Shown: piece by piece, positions 1 to 11,047 of the stretch
Position numbering within the stretch: the stretch's first letter is position 1
Layout: each line of letters begins with the position of its first letter
Source of the DNA: Clytia hemisphaerica
Taxonomy: Eukaryota; Cnidaria; Hydrozoa; Leptothecata; Clytiidae
Length of the DNA: 64,000 bases
Assembly (NCBI GenBank): GCA_902728285.1
Contig: CACVBU010000604.1
Span: forward strand, 1 to 64,000
Direction: 5' to 3'
The notes under the pieces: model-generated
What the model was told of the DNA's origin: nothing
Database searches by the model: none
The model's input: the letters and a program-made list of their open reading frames with translations, nothing else
Program-made: the position numbers and the translations under genes

Positions 1-1823
1 TTATTCCAAAAATGACGTCATCACTCGCTCAGGACAACTCAGTTTTTTCCTAACTCGGAAAAAAATAAGTCGGGAATTCCGGGTCTCTATAATTTTGAAT
101 GTTTTTGTTCGAAAATCTTGTTAGATTCGAACAAAAAAGTTCGACCAGTTTCTCGCCGAAAATATGCACATCAAAATAAAGAAATTTTTTTTCGATCCAG
201 AAGCTTAAAAATGCAGGAGCTTTTTCAGAGATGTGAAATTATTATGCATTATACACAGAAAAAGAAGATGTGTTGTATTTTTCGATCGAGAAGAAATTCT
301 TCATCGTTGCGTTTCTCTATCAGATTGATAACACACTTTTGTTTCAATGCATGGATGAGAGAAAATGCATACTCGTTTAAATAGCTATAAATTGGTGTCT
401 GGAACAACATTTTTGCAACAAAAACTATGGGGAACTTCTCGACTTTCAACTATCGTCAAGTGTGTCAAATTTTCGAAATATAAGAAGTGAAGTTGATTGC
501 TGAAGAATTAATGCTGAAAAGTCAAAGACACAGTTTTGTGGAGGATTTGGAGAGACACGAGAGACCTTTTACAAAAATCCCTCGTTACCTGGTTTAATCA
601 AAGACATTGAATTTCCCTTGTTTTGTTATGGAAAATATTCTTGACAAGTATTGAAGAATTTCAAGTTTTTATGCATGTATTGATAAAAGAACTGTTGGGT
701 TTTCACGAACGAAAGTGCCAAAAGCTGAATTTATTTGTTTTGGGTGTGTCAAGTAGTTTTGTAATAATTTCTTTATACTTTATCAGATTTAATTTCACTG
801 AATCTTTGGAAAAAATAGAATAAGAGCTCATCAAATTTTTTTTTACGTTTCCCCATTAGTATTTATTCCGAGAGTTCAGTTCTTTTCGGCTGTTTTGTTT
901 TGATTTTCTCACACCACTCTCCCAAATGTTAATTTTTATTTAAAGTCGTCCTAAAGAGCCTAATTAAACCCCTCTCATTGCATTCTCGATAAATCGTCTG
1001 ATCGAAAGAGTGGTTAGCCATTTACAAACTCTTTTCCAATCTCAAGTTATCGCAGTTATGGAATTTTTGCGGTCAACAGGTACCTTATGCCCCAAGGGTC
1101 CCAAAAAACCAAAAAACGTCAATTTTTTCCAAAGGAAAGTGGGTTTTTAAATTTGTGAAAGATTGACACTGCAACGACTTCTTCTTAAAAAAGGCTAATT
1201 TTCACGAAATTTTTAAAGCTGAAACATTCCAGAGGCTAAACACAGCAGAATAGCGGCTAGACAAAAAAATCGTGAAAATAAACTGAATTTCATTTTTTGG
1301 GCCCGCATATCATTGAAATGTTGTAAATTTTGCTTATGCGCATGCGTTTGCCAAAAGAGTTGCACTCCGCTGGCTTACGCTCGCTCTGTGCGTAATTAGT
1401 CAGGAAGAATTGCATAACTACCCAGACAAAAATGGTGTAGAGATGACATTTTGCACAGAGGTCCAAGAACATGTCAGGAATCACAAAAAAAAAGGTTCAC
1501 CCCCAGGAAGATGGGAACACCCTCGAAATACATAATGGCGGGCATGGTACTTTTTTCTACAATTAATCAAGGGGGGGCCTTTAAAACTGATTTTTAATGG
1601 TTTTCAAATGTCAAAAATAACTAGACAGGGAGATTCCTCTTGAAGAGTAGATAAAAAAATGGGGTCACTTTTGAAATTTGGACCACGTGTTCCCAAGATA
1701 TGACCTCTAAAGTCCAGAAAATGACGATTTTGATGACGTCAGCATTTTTATACTAAGAGCGATAAATTGTAGGGAGAACGAACATGTATGTTTTGTTACT
1801 ACTTAAATATATAGATAGATAGA
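1..1823. other. No gene recognised
   Basis: AT-rich sequence. The first 90 bases resemble the end of a CCCGG-terminated MITE. The short reading frames here show no recognisable domain, and I see no gene or RNA. Confidence 0.5.
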
Positions 1824-2402
1824 CTCAATTTGAGGGTGCTGATTCGGAATTTGAATGTTACCAAGCTTGAAAACCCGCAGTTTTTGCGTAATCTACGATT
1901 TTTTGCAATTTTAGGCAAAATTGTAAGCCCTCAAAATTCGTGATTTTTGGGGGGTCTTCAAAATCAATAAGACTTATACCACGTGATAGAGCTCTTCAAA
2001 CTGAGCAAAAAAATGTATTATATCAAAGTCTCAACTTTTCTAGATCAAAAGTTATAGACGATTTTGTGGTCAAAAATTGATTGAAAACAGGGAATTTCCC
2101 CACAATCTGCATAATTTATGCAAAATTATAGCACTTTTTTACCACAAAAACGCCCATAACTTTTGATCTAGGAAAGTTGATACTTTGTTATGATACATTT
2201 TTTTGCTCAGTTTGAAGAGCTCTATTACATGGTATAGGTAGTATGGTATAGGTCTTTTTTTATTTTGAAGACCCCCCAAAAATCACGAATTTTGAGGGCT
2301 TACAATTTTGCCTAAAATCGCAAAAAATTGCAAATTACGCAAAAACTGCAGGTTTTCAAGCTTGGTAACGTTCAAATTCCGCATCAGCACCCTCAAATTG
2401 AG
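1824..2402. repeat. Large inverted repeat (fold-back element)
   Basis: The left arm from CTCAATTTGAGGGTGCTGA (1824) is matched in inverted orientation by a right arm ending TCAGCACCCTCAAATTGAG (2402). The arms are about 260 bp with a few mismatches and surround a spacer near 2090-2120. Near-palindromic structure without coding capacity suggests a fold-back or MITE-type transposon. No clear target duplication. Confidence 0.8.
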
Positions 2403-2473
2403 TAAGAAACATATCAAAAAGTTGGTCCCAGACATTTTGAATTTTTTCTTTATTTTTGAAACATTACCAGACG

Positions 2474-3216
2474 ATGTCAATCAAACGAAATTGAACGCCG
2501 AATCAATTGAACGCAATCGAACGCAATCGAACGCAATTGAATGATTGAAATTCGATTGCCGAACGCATTGCCAATTGAATATGACCGCGATTTTCTCGAT
2601 TGATTCGATTGCGTTCGATTAGTGCCTGGATTCGACTGCGTTCGATTGACTAGTGTATTCGATTGATTCGATTGATTCGACTACGTTCGGTTGGCTTATG
2701 CAATCGACTGGTTCGACTAATTGATTCTGTTGATTAACGTTGATTCTCGTTCAACATTTGAAGAGTTAAACAAGATGATATGAATCATTTTAGCCTGGAT
2801 TCTAGAAAATACAGATCATGCAGCAGGCCCACATGTTTACTGCAGGTCGTGTGTCAAAGCCCGTTCGTTGCGTTGATTTATCTATCGTATCGATACTTAA
2901 CCTCCCTAATAAGAGGCGCTCGAAATTGAATTTAAATCTAATTTAATCGACCACCCGTCGAACGCAGTCGAACGTAATCGAACATCAATCGAACGTAATC
3001 TAACATCAATCGAACGTAATCGAATATCAATCGAACGTAATCGAATATCAATCGAACGTAACCGAATATCAATCGAATCAATCGAATTTTACCCAGAATT
3101 TTACGTTCGATTGATATTCAATTGCGTTCGGCAATCGAATCGCAATCATTCAATTGCGTTCTTTTGCGTTCGATTGATTCGATTGGAATTTTCGTTCGAT
3201 TCCGTTTGATTGACAT
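2474..3216. mobile_element. Inverted-repeat element full of ATCGAACG repeats
   Basis: The ends carry ATGTCAATCAAACG (2474) and its complement (ending 3216). The next 110 or so bases are imperfect inverted copies containing GATTGCCGAACGCA and similar. The interior is dominated by degenerate TCGATTGATTCGATTGCG or ATCGAACGTAATCGAACATC units in both orientations. Probably a non-autonomous element amplified by internal tandem repetition. Confidence 0.65.
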
Positions 3217-3761
3217 TGCTGGACATTATCAATCCACTGGCCATGGCCTATTTGAACAGCCAGTGATATTTCGTAAGTCAGAGGGAATACTGTTGAAGAG
3301 TTTTGGACCCTGTACAGCTAAGCTGTAGATTGTTCGTTTTCGACCATGACGGCTTGTAGGTTTTTTTAGTTTGATCCCTTCACAAGCTTTCTTTACTGCA
3401 GTTGTATACTCTTCCTGTATGAAGTTTGTAATTGTTTTTCAATATCAACAAGTTGGGTTTTGATTTTTTTAATCTGAAAACAGTTTCTTGCTGAGATGAA
3501 TCTTTTTTTAGCTTAGTAGCTTAGAACGCCTCCTCATTAGAATCTTCCATTCTCTCGGAATTCTTTTATTTTTGTCCATTTGTAAGGTTTCCTAATACAC
3601 TTTTCCTGTAATTCAAAGTTCTCAGAAATGGCCCAGGAAAATGTGCTCACCGGTGTGTATAAAATTGTTTGGGAGGAAAAAAACGCGTTTTTGCCTGCGA
3701 GGGGTTAGGGAAAGTGGGATTTGAGCCTCTAACTTTTGACAGCGATCTTCTTCAGGGTGTT

Positions 3762-4236
3762 ATGATATGTGACTTCCCAAGCGATTTAAAGTACCTGAAG
3801 ATCAGACCGGTCTTGGTCCGGTATTACGAGCGGTCTAATAGCGGTCAAATTTTTGTTTTAGATCGGCCTCCAGACTTTCTAGAAATGTGATCTCTAACAG
3901 TCGTGGCCGCTTCTAGACGCTCGTGGCTGATCGTTAGACCGGTCATGGCCGCTCACTAGACCGGTCCAGGCCGTTCGTTAGACCAGTCCAGGCCGCTAGT
4001 TAGACCAGTCCAGGCCGCTAGTTAGACCAGTCCAGGCTGGTAGTTAGTGGTTTTTAGTAACAATCACATCAAAGAAATTTTGTAAAATGATGTCAACCGA
4101 GCGATCAGGGCCGGTCCCCTAAACTCGTAGCCGCCTTTTGGTAAATTTTTACCGGTCATTTACCAACCCTTAAAAGACCGTCTAAAGACCGGTCCCGTTT
4201 TCAGGTACTTTAAATCGCTTGGGGAGTCACATATCA
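3762..4236. mobile_element. 475-bp MITE with internal tandem repeats
   Basis: Terminal inverted repeats of about 35 bp: ATGATATGTGACTTCCCAAG at the left and the complement, CTTGGGGAGTCACATATCAT, at the right. Both arms continue with CGATTTAAAGTACCTGAA. The interior has about six units of GTTAGACCAGTCCAGGCCGC and many ACCGGTC motifs. Confidence 0.8.
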
Positions 4237-4449
4237 TGAATAGATTGAACATACTAAAATTGGAGGGGATTTTGTTCGACAGAACTTAAAAAAAGCTCAA
4301 AAAACCAACTTTCCCTAAGGGAACGCAGACAAAAATGGGTTTGTTTGCCTCCAGAGACCAAACGGTGGAGAGCATCTAAATAATGCGCACACATTAGTTT
4401 TACGAATTACGGGAAAGGTGTATTGGAACAAATTTTTCTACGATTTTTT

Positions 4450-4863
4450 TGCATATTTCAGTTTGTTTCAGTTACTGTTTCTATAGTTTTATGAATGTTA
4501 ATATTTACAGATGAATGGTGCGTTATGTTTCGCTTCGTTGGGATGCATGAGTAGCTATGTACTAATTCACGGTTGTTTGTCCATACTAAGTCAAGTATAT
4601 TACCATCTTTGTGTGTTTCCTTAAGGATACACTGTTGTAACGTAAATTCATTTGCAAGTTCTTAACAGATATAAACATTGCTTCTCATCACTAGAAGCTC
4701 CTTTTGTAGAACTCCCACAAGGCCATGATGTATGTGGAAGGTTGAAATCTCCTAGCAAGAATATGTCTGGTATGATATTTTCCGCAAAAGTATTGAAAGT
4801 AACTCTCATCTTTTTTAATATTTCAGAAAATTCTTTCGAGGTTGATGGATGACCGTGAGTCAT
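4450..4863 (-). pseudogene. Non-LTR retrotransposon (LINE) endonuclease fragment
   Basis: The minus-strand frame 4648-4863 encodes PDIFLLGDFNLPHTSWPCG, typical of the apurinic-like (exonuclease/endonuclease/phosphatase) domain of LINEs, where the GDFN motif contributes to the active site. It stops at 4648. A shifted frame continues over 4490-4645 with DGNILDLVWTN, another family motif. Both ends are truncated, so this is a dead fragment. The clade (CR1, Jockey or RTE-like) is unresolved. Confidence 0.75.
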
Positions 4864-4947
4864 CTGGTTGTCGATAAATAACAGATATCAATATGTTTAA
4901 TTTCTTGGAGTGAATAATTAGCAGTTCATTCACACCCTTCGAATACT

Positions 4948-5370
4948 CATAGTGTGCAGAGGGGTCTGAACCCCCCCCATTAATATTTCATCCCCCCCTA
5001 TAAAGGTATCCCCCCTATTTTTAAAATTTTTTGATCCCACACCATTTACAGGGGTCCGAGCCCCCAACATTTTTATTGGCAATAGTTAAAAAACAAGGAA
5101 AAACAAAATCTGATTCAAAACAGAGTGAAGTGAGAATAAATCAAATAAGTCGAAATTATGTGATATTAAATTTTATTGACTTAAATCAACATATAACATA
5201 AAAAAAAAACTTTTTTAACCAAAAAGTTACTATCCCCCCCATTTTTATTTGATCCCCCCCTATAAACTCAAACCCCCCATTTTAACTGGAAAATTGCCCA
5301 TCCCCCCCTATAAAGCCTTCCTTGAAAACTCGGATCCCCCCCCTTAAAAAAGGGGGGGGTTCATACTATG
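4948..5370. mobile_element. C-homopolymer-rich MITE (CATAGTGTGCA family)
   Basis: Left end CATAGTGTGCAGAGGGG and right end GGGGGGTTCATACTATG are imperfect inverted repeats. The interior alternates AT-rich stretches with repeated CCCCCCCTATAAAG-like blocks. Relatives are at 9625-10678 and 62532-62965. Confidence 0.65.
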
Positions 5371-6050
5371 ATACTGCAACACTGGTTTAAATGTTGAAAC
5401 TCTGGGTAGGGTGCGCACTTGTTGGGATTTTTTGCACGGAACAAGGAAGAATTTACAAAAATGAACTTCAATGCATTAGTACTTACCTTTAAATCATCCA
5501 AATCTGTTCATTCTTTTTTTTAAATCAAAGTTAAAACTGCATCCAGGTATCTATTTTCTTTCCAGAGAAACAGCTGTCAATATTGAGCCGGTTCATCTTT
5601 TCAATCGCGTTTTTTTTAGTAAACCCAGGGTAAGATTAGGCTACAGTACAATCACAATACATACCGTCTGGAATTTCGAAAAATAGAAGAAATTGCGATT
5701 TTTAACAAGATTGCGGATTTTTTCATTTAAGCGCCATACACCATCTGAAAGCTGAGGATTTCAGCTTTCTAGTGGTGAAATTTGTTTTTTGCTATCATTT
5801 CCAGCTCATTAGCGATAAGCTAAAGTCTAACAGTCATCGGGCTGATTTTCAGACCGCACCAGCAAAACTCCCCACACCCCGCCACACGGGAGACTAGATT
5901 TCATCCGCCATTTTTGGCGCGACTTTGGTGCTTCCAAAAATTATTTTTTGCTGGCGTAAGTTTGCGATTCTTTGAAAAGGTGATAACTTTTTATGAATAA
6001 AACCAAACAAAAGATGCAGTATCTAGTTTAATAGTTGTGTTTTGCTCATA

Positions 6051-6552
6051 CATAGTTTCCTCCAGGGTTTGTTCCCCCCACCAAATTCTTGATTTTTTTT
6101 AATCTCCCCCCTCTTTTTTCCCCCCTATGACTTTTTTTAGTTTCCCCCCTCTTTTTTGCTTCCCCCCAGAAAATTCTGAAAATATCAGTTCCCCCCATCA
6201 TATACCCATATAAATTTCTCAAATGTCAACCTGACACAAAAGTAAAATTTTGCTGCAAAAGGAATACTAGACAAAATAGAACAAAAATGAGTTAATGTAA
6301 ACAAACATGCTTAAAAAAGCAGACTTAATAAAACAGCAATGAAATTTAAAATTAAAATCCTAAATGAAATCAAAACAAAGTTGATAAAGTTGAAGTGATT
6401 TCACATTCCCCCAACCAAATTTGCCAACTATTGATGTATTCCCCCCTCTTTTTTTCCCCCCTTTACTATTCAAACCCCCCCCCCTTTTCCATCTAAAATT
6501 GGAAAATTGGTTTCCCCCCTCCCTTTATAAAGGGGGGGAGGACACTTTGTCA
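6051..6552. mobile_element. Diverged C-rich MITE
   Basis: Bounded by CATAGTTTCCTCC and its approximate complement GGAGGACACTTTG. The interior carries many TTCCCCCCTCTTTTT blocks and near the right end CCCCTCCCTTTATAAAGGGG. It is related in style to the element at 4948 but has different termini. Boundaries are approximate. Confidence 0.5.
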
Positions 6553-6649
6553 TATCTTAGGCCTTGTAAATTATCTGTATTATTAGATTTGAACTGGGAA
6601 TGTCATCTGATTGTAGTCTTAGTTTAAGTTACCCTTCAGCAAACAATGG

Positions 6650-7200
6650 TTGGGTGACAAAGAAAAGGAGGATAATAGTTTTTATGGTTTGATTTGGTCT
6701 GCAATATTTATGTTTATGTGAAAAGCATCGGTCGACGTTAGAGAGAAATTTCCTAGCAGGGTTGGTTTTAATGTTCAAGCTGAATGGGGGGGGGGTGATG
6801 ATTATGCGTTTTCTGTTTTTGGGTTTCTTGTTGGTCAGTTTTGAATATCGTATGTTTTCTTTATTTAACCACTTTTTTTAATTAAGGCGTTGTTGTAATT
6901 AAGGTGCTGCTAGGTCGAAGGTTTCTCTGTTCAAAGAGATTCTTGAAATTTGATCTGAAATTATGGTTGGATGTATTTTATCATGTTTGGTGGGTGGTTG
7001 GATATACATGGGATCACTGTTCAGTTTCCCGTAAGGTTTATAAATATTTCTCTCGAGATCAATGGTGAGATCTAGGAAATTAACAACTTTGAGGTTAGCT
7101 TCGATTGTAATTTTCAATTCGAATTCATTTTGAGAAGAAGCTTTTGATTTCTTTTTTTAATAAGTCAAATTTTTTTGTAGAGCATTTCGGAATCGGACAT
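6650..7200 (-). pseudogene. Penelope-like reverse transcriptase fragment
   Basis: On the minus strand, 6899-7117 encodes KVVNFLDLTIDLERN followed by YKPYGKLNSDPMYI, and further downstream (6700-6850, frame disturbed) NRKRIIITPPPFS and KTNPARKFLSNVDR. These resemble the C-terminal part of reverse transcriptases of GIY-YIG-bearing Penelope-like elements common in cnidarian and mollusc genomes (recalled family similarity, not searched). Stops and shifts show it is dead. No GIY-YIG domain is visible. Confidence 0.6.
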
Positions 7201-7239
7201 CATCAACTGAAAGTGGCTAAAAATTCAGCCAAATTTGAA

Positions 7240-7640
7240 AGTTCTACTCAAGCCCTAATGACAATGACCTAACCCTGTCCAACAAAAAACATGGATTCAG
7301 GAAATTTCGCTCATGTGAAACCCATCTTATACAAACAATCAATGCACTCGCCAAAGTTAAATAACTTACACAAAACTGATTCCATCTTATTAGACTTCGG
7401 CAAGGGGTTTGACAAAGTCTGCCACAGGAAACTCTTAATAAAACTGGAACACTATGGCATCCGTGGTGCCTTACTTACATGGATACAGAATTTTCTTTTC
7501 AATTGTTCACAGTGTGTTGCTGTGTTGTGAGAGGTATGTTGTCTTGTCAGATATCAGTCACTTCAGATGTGTCCCAGGGCTCAGTTCTGGGTCTACGCTT
7601 ACTGGGTTGACTTCTCGATTGCTCTCTTTGTGGAGATGAC
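7240..7640 (+). pseudogene. LINE reverse transcriptase fragment
   Basis: Translations in two frames give KKHGFRKFRSCETHLIQTI, then ILLDFGKGFDKVCHRKLL with YGIRGALLTWIQNFL, and, after another shift, SVTSDVSQGSVLGL. These match successive conserved blocks of non-LTR reverse transcriptases (the LDF.KAFDKV and SG..QGSVLGP regions). The catalytic YxDD block is not present. Frameshifts and truncation mark it as a relic. Confidence 0.8.
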
Positions 7641-8029
7641 TTGTATCTTTAAAATATTAAAAGATATCTTTCATCACAAAAATTAAAAGAGTACACTACT
7701 CCAAGTTTTGTGCTACTGCACTTGTCAAATGTACAAAGTAAAAATGAACCTATTTTGAAATTCTCTTCATTTAAAAAGCTGAAAATGTTAAAAATTTGAG
7801 ATAACAGGTGCAATAAAATTTGATGTATATATAAAAGGGTAATGAAAAATAATGTATGAAAAATGCTATAGTTAGTCCGGTGGGACTGCTTTACAGTTTT
7901 TGAGAAGAAATGTATTTATATATGACTGCATTTGGATATTAATTCTGAACGTTTATTAATTAAAAGTTTTGACATCATAATATAATATTTTTCTGTCAGG
8001 CACAAATTATATTGTTTTGAACCATTGAT

Positions 8030-8395
8030 GTAAGTCCGAAAATTTTTCCGGCAAAAAATGCCCGAAATATCCACGAAAAACTGTTTTTTGGCATTTTCTC
8101 AAGATTTCATCATTAGTTTTTTTCTGATTTTTTCACATTAGCAATGCCCAAAACATGGATGAGTCCAGATGAGTCTGATTTTAAATATTTATTCTGGCCA
8201 GAAAAATGCCGGAAATCACCTTTTTTGTAGATTTTCATTGGATTTTTTCCTAATGTTTCTTTGTTTTTTTTTCACACAAAAACATTATTCATAACAATGC
8301 TCACCATCAAGCATGATTCAATTGTCAATAAAACTGATTTTTGCAACCGGAACTTTTTATTTCTTTTTTCCCTACTCCCTCCATCAACAGTCAAT
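8030..8395. repeat. Dispersed CCGGAAAT repeat (copy 1)
   Basis: Contains ATGCCGGAAATC, AACATTATTCATAACAATGC, CACCATCAAGCATGATTCAA and TTTTTGCAACCGGAACTTT. The same order recurs at about 12760-13290 and 13960-14480. A dispersed, non-coding repeat of unknown class. Confidence 0.7.
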
Positions 8396-9013
8396 CAGAG
8401 GAATGTAAAGAGATGGAAAAACAGCTTTTCTGATTACTCAAAGTTCAACGATCACTTCTATTGAAAATTCTGTTGTAAAAACGTTGATTAGGCCATTAAT
8501 TAAATGAAAGTCCAGAAAAGACGGCTCGCCATACAAATCGGACGGTTTCTACATGATTTGACGATAAAAAATGAATTTTTTTTCTTTTTTGCCGATTACT
8601 AGTTCAATTTTTAAGAATAAGGAGAAATATTTTTACCAATGTATAGCAAAATAAATTCTTAACGCAATGATATTAAATTGGTTCTTGTAAAACTGTCAAA
8701 AGTGAAATCAAGATGAAGTTATGATTTTCTCGCGCTCTAGCTTTCCATATAATGATGCGGTCATGATGCGGTTATATCAGTAGAATCGCTAGGAAATTCT
8801 GAGCAAGAAGATATAGATATTTCTCGTATAGGAGAAGTGTACCCAAAATATAAGCCCTAAAAGTTTGCTAATTATGCAGATTTTTTTTAGTGACAACAAA
8901 AGAAACCTATTTACTCGACGTAAACTCCCTTAAGGGCAAGATACCTGGTATATGACGAGCCGTTTTTCCATTATTTTCAAGAAGCTGTTTTTCTATCTCT
9001 TTACATTCCTCTG
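8396..9013. mobile_element. 618-bp hAT-like MITE
   Basis: Terminal inverted repeats CAGAGGAATGTAAAGAGATG and its complement, which continue through GAAAAACAGCTT for about 32 bp. A 7-bp direct repeat AGTCAAT flanks it (8389-8395 and 9014-9020). The CAG start and roughly 8-bp duplication are hAT-like. It is inserted at the end of the CCGGAAAT repeat. Confidence 0.75.
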
Positions 9014-9624
9014 AGTCAATGCATCTTGCATCTTGTCTACCAGCTTACCTTCAGCACATAGACGCTGAGTTACTTTTATATAAATTAATTTTAATTGATA
9101 ATTGTTTTTGAAAGCTAACCTTTCTCTTACATTACCTTTGCTACAAGTATTGGAATATTTTACCGGTAGTCCTGTTTGAGCTTTTTTCACACACTTGTAT
9201 TAGTAAATGTTTAATTGAAACTTGGCGATGGGGTAAAACTGCTACCCCCAAAAGGCCAAAATCAGGTACGTTGTTAATGTAGATCTTTTGCAGAATTACG
9301 TGGTTTAGTGTAAAAATGAGAAGTATATGGGTTTAAACTTTAAAGGATATCTTAACATAAAAGGCCTTGAGATGTGTAACCAAATTAAAATAAAACATAA
9401 CGCATTTTCTTGAAACGATATTTCGACCTCTTACGTGTCTTTCAAGTTTAAAACCTAATAAGATATTTTTAGCTCTCTAAAAAGTTCTCTACTCCCAAGG
9501 AAATTAAAGAAGTTACTCTGAAAAAATCAAAACCATTGCATTGTTCATATATTCATATCAATATATTTTCAATGTTCACTGTTTGGTGAATACAACGGTC
9601 TATTGAATATAAAATTACTACAAC

Positions 9625-10678
9625 CATAGTGTGCAAGGGGGTTCCAGGTCCCACCTGAAAATTCAGGTCCCACCTTATCCTAAAATTCCCACCTTCAGTC
9701 CAGACTCCCAGATCCCGGCTAAAAAGAAAAAAAATATACTAATTCGAGGAACAAAACAAAATTTCTTTACCGTAATATGAAGATGAAATATATTGTTCGT
9801 CAATATACGATTATGATTGTTAAAAATAAGAGCAAAAATATTTCTTGCATATTGTTCACATTATGTAAATCTAGTTTTTATCATTATTTTACTGTGGTAA
9901 TTATTCGTATATGTATAGTTCCATTTCTTACATTTTGGTGCTTCTCAAAATACCTTATTACACTTATATAACTACTCATGTTATTAATGCGAATTGCTTA
10001 CCTCGCGTTAATTACAAATGTTTATTTTCGAAAACCCTGCCTTTCGCGTTAATAAATTCTCGCACTCATTTTAACTCGGGTACCTAATAGCCGGGGGGTT
10101 TGGAATAAGCAGGGGGGTTGGAAAAAATCTCAAAATTTAATAAGCGGGGGGGTTGGAATAAAAATGTCCTGGGTGGAAAATGTTCGAAAAGGAGGCTGAT
10201 ACAGCAGAATTAGGGCAAAAGAGGTAACTTTCAAAAAAAATTTTCCCAAAAATCAATAAGCGTTGGAATAAGAATGTCTTGGGTGGAAAATTTCGAAAAA
10301 TTAATTAGCGCCCCCCCGGCTATTAGGTACCCGAGAGTAGTTATATAAGTGTAATAAGGTAAGCAAAAGTTAAAAAAAATCATTCTTAAAGATATTTATT
10401 CACACATCAAATGACCTGTAATAATAAAAAGAAAAGTTTAGCATGGTAAAAAATTATTTATGAAATATATAAAAAAAATATGTCATAAAATCTGAAAATA
10501 AGAAATTTTACTTTAATTTTTTCCAAAACACCCAAAGTCCCACCTAAAGAAATTAACTCCCACCTTAACTTGTTTCTCCCACCTAAAACCTGGAAAACCC
10601 CAAATCCCACCTGAAAATTTTCGACCCAAATCAACAAACCCCCCCCCCCCCACTATCTGGGGGGGGGTGCACACTATG
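9625..10678. mobile_element. CATAGTGTGCA-family transposon, complete, with nested insertion
   Basis: Termini CATAGTGTGCAAGGGGG and its complement (GGGGGGGTGCACACTATG) flanked by ACAAC (620-624 and 679-683 of the respective kilobases). Many TCCCACCT blocks occur near both ends, as in the copy at 62532. The interior contains the separate element at 10075-10335. No transposase. Confidence 0.75.
10075..10335. mobile_element. CTCGGGTACCTAATAGCC MITE (copy 1)
   Basis: 261 bp with terminal inverted repeats CTCGGGTACCTAATAGCC. The interior has repeated GGGGGTTGGAATAA and GTCCTGGGTGGAAAA units. A second copy lies at 53031-53297. Outside it, a perfect 27-bp inverted pair (about 9953-9979 and 10333-10359) shows it lies in a larger palindrome within the 9625-10678 element. 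Confidence 0.8.
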
Positions 10679-10798
10679 ACAACATGCATTACTTGCCCCC
10701 TTACTGATTTTGTTATTTCAAGATATTTTTTAAAAGTTTTACTCCTAACTTTTTGGACCTACCTCCAGGTACCCAGGTGGAGGTTCTATGAATTAACC

Positions 10799-11047
10799 CA
10801 CGTTCGTTCGTTCGTTCGTTCGTTCGTTCGTTCGTTCGTTCGTTCGTTTTTCGTTCGTTCGTTCGTTCGTTCGTTCGTTCGTTCGTTCGTTCGTTCGTTC
10901 GTTCGTTCGTCGTTCGTCGTTCGTTCGTTCGTTCGTTCGTTCGTTCGTTCGTTCGTTCGTTCGTTCGTTCGTTCGTTCGTTCGTTTCGTTCGTTCGTTCG
11001 TCGTTCGTTCGTTCGTTCGTTCGTTCGTTTCGTCGTTTCGTTCGTTC
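10799..11047. repeat. (TTCG)n microsatellite
   Basis: About 250 bases of CGTT repeats with a few single-base interruptions. Long reading frames on both strands (FVRSFVRS and NERTNERT repeats) are artefacts of the tetranucleotide repeat. Confidence 0.97.
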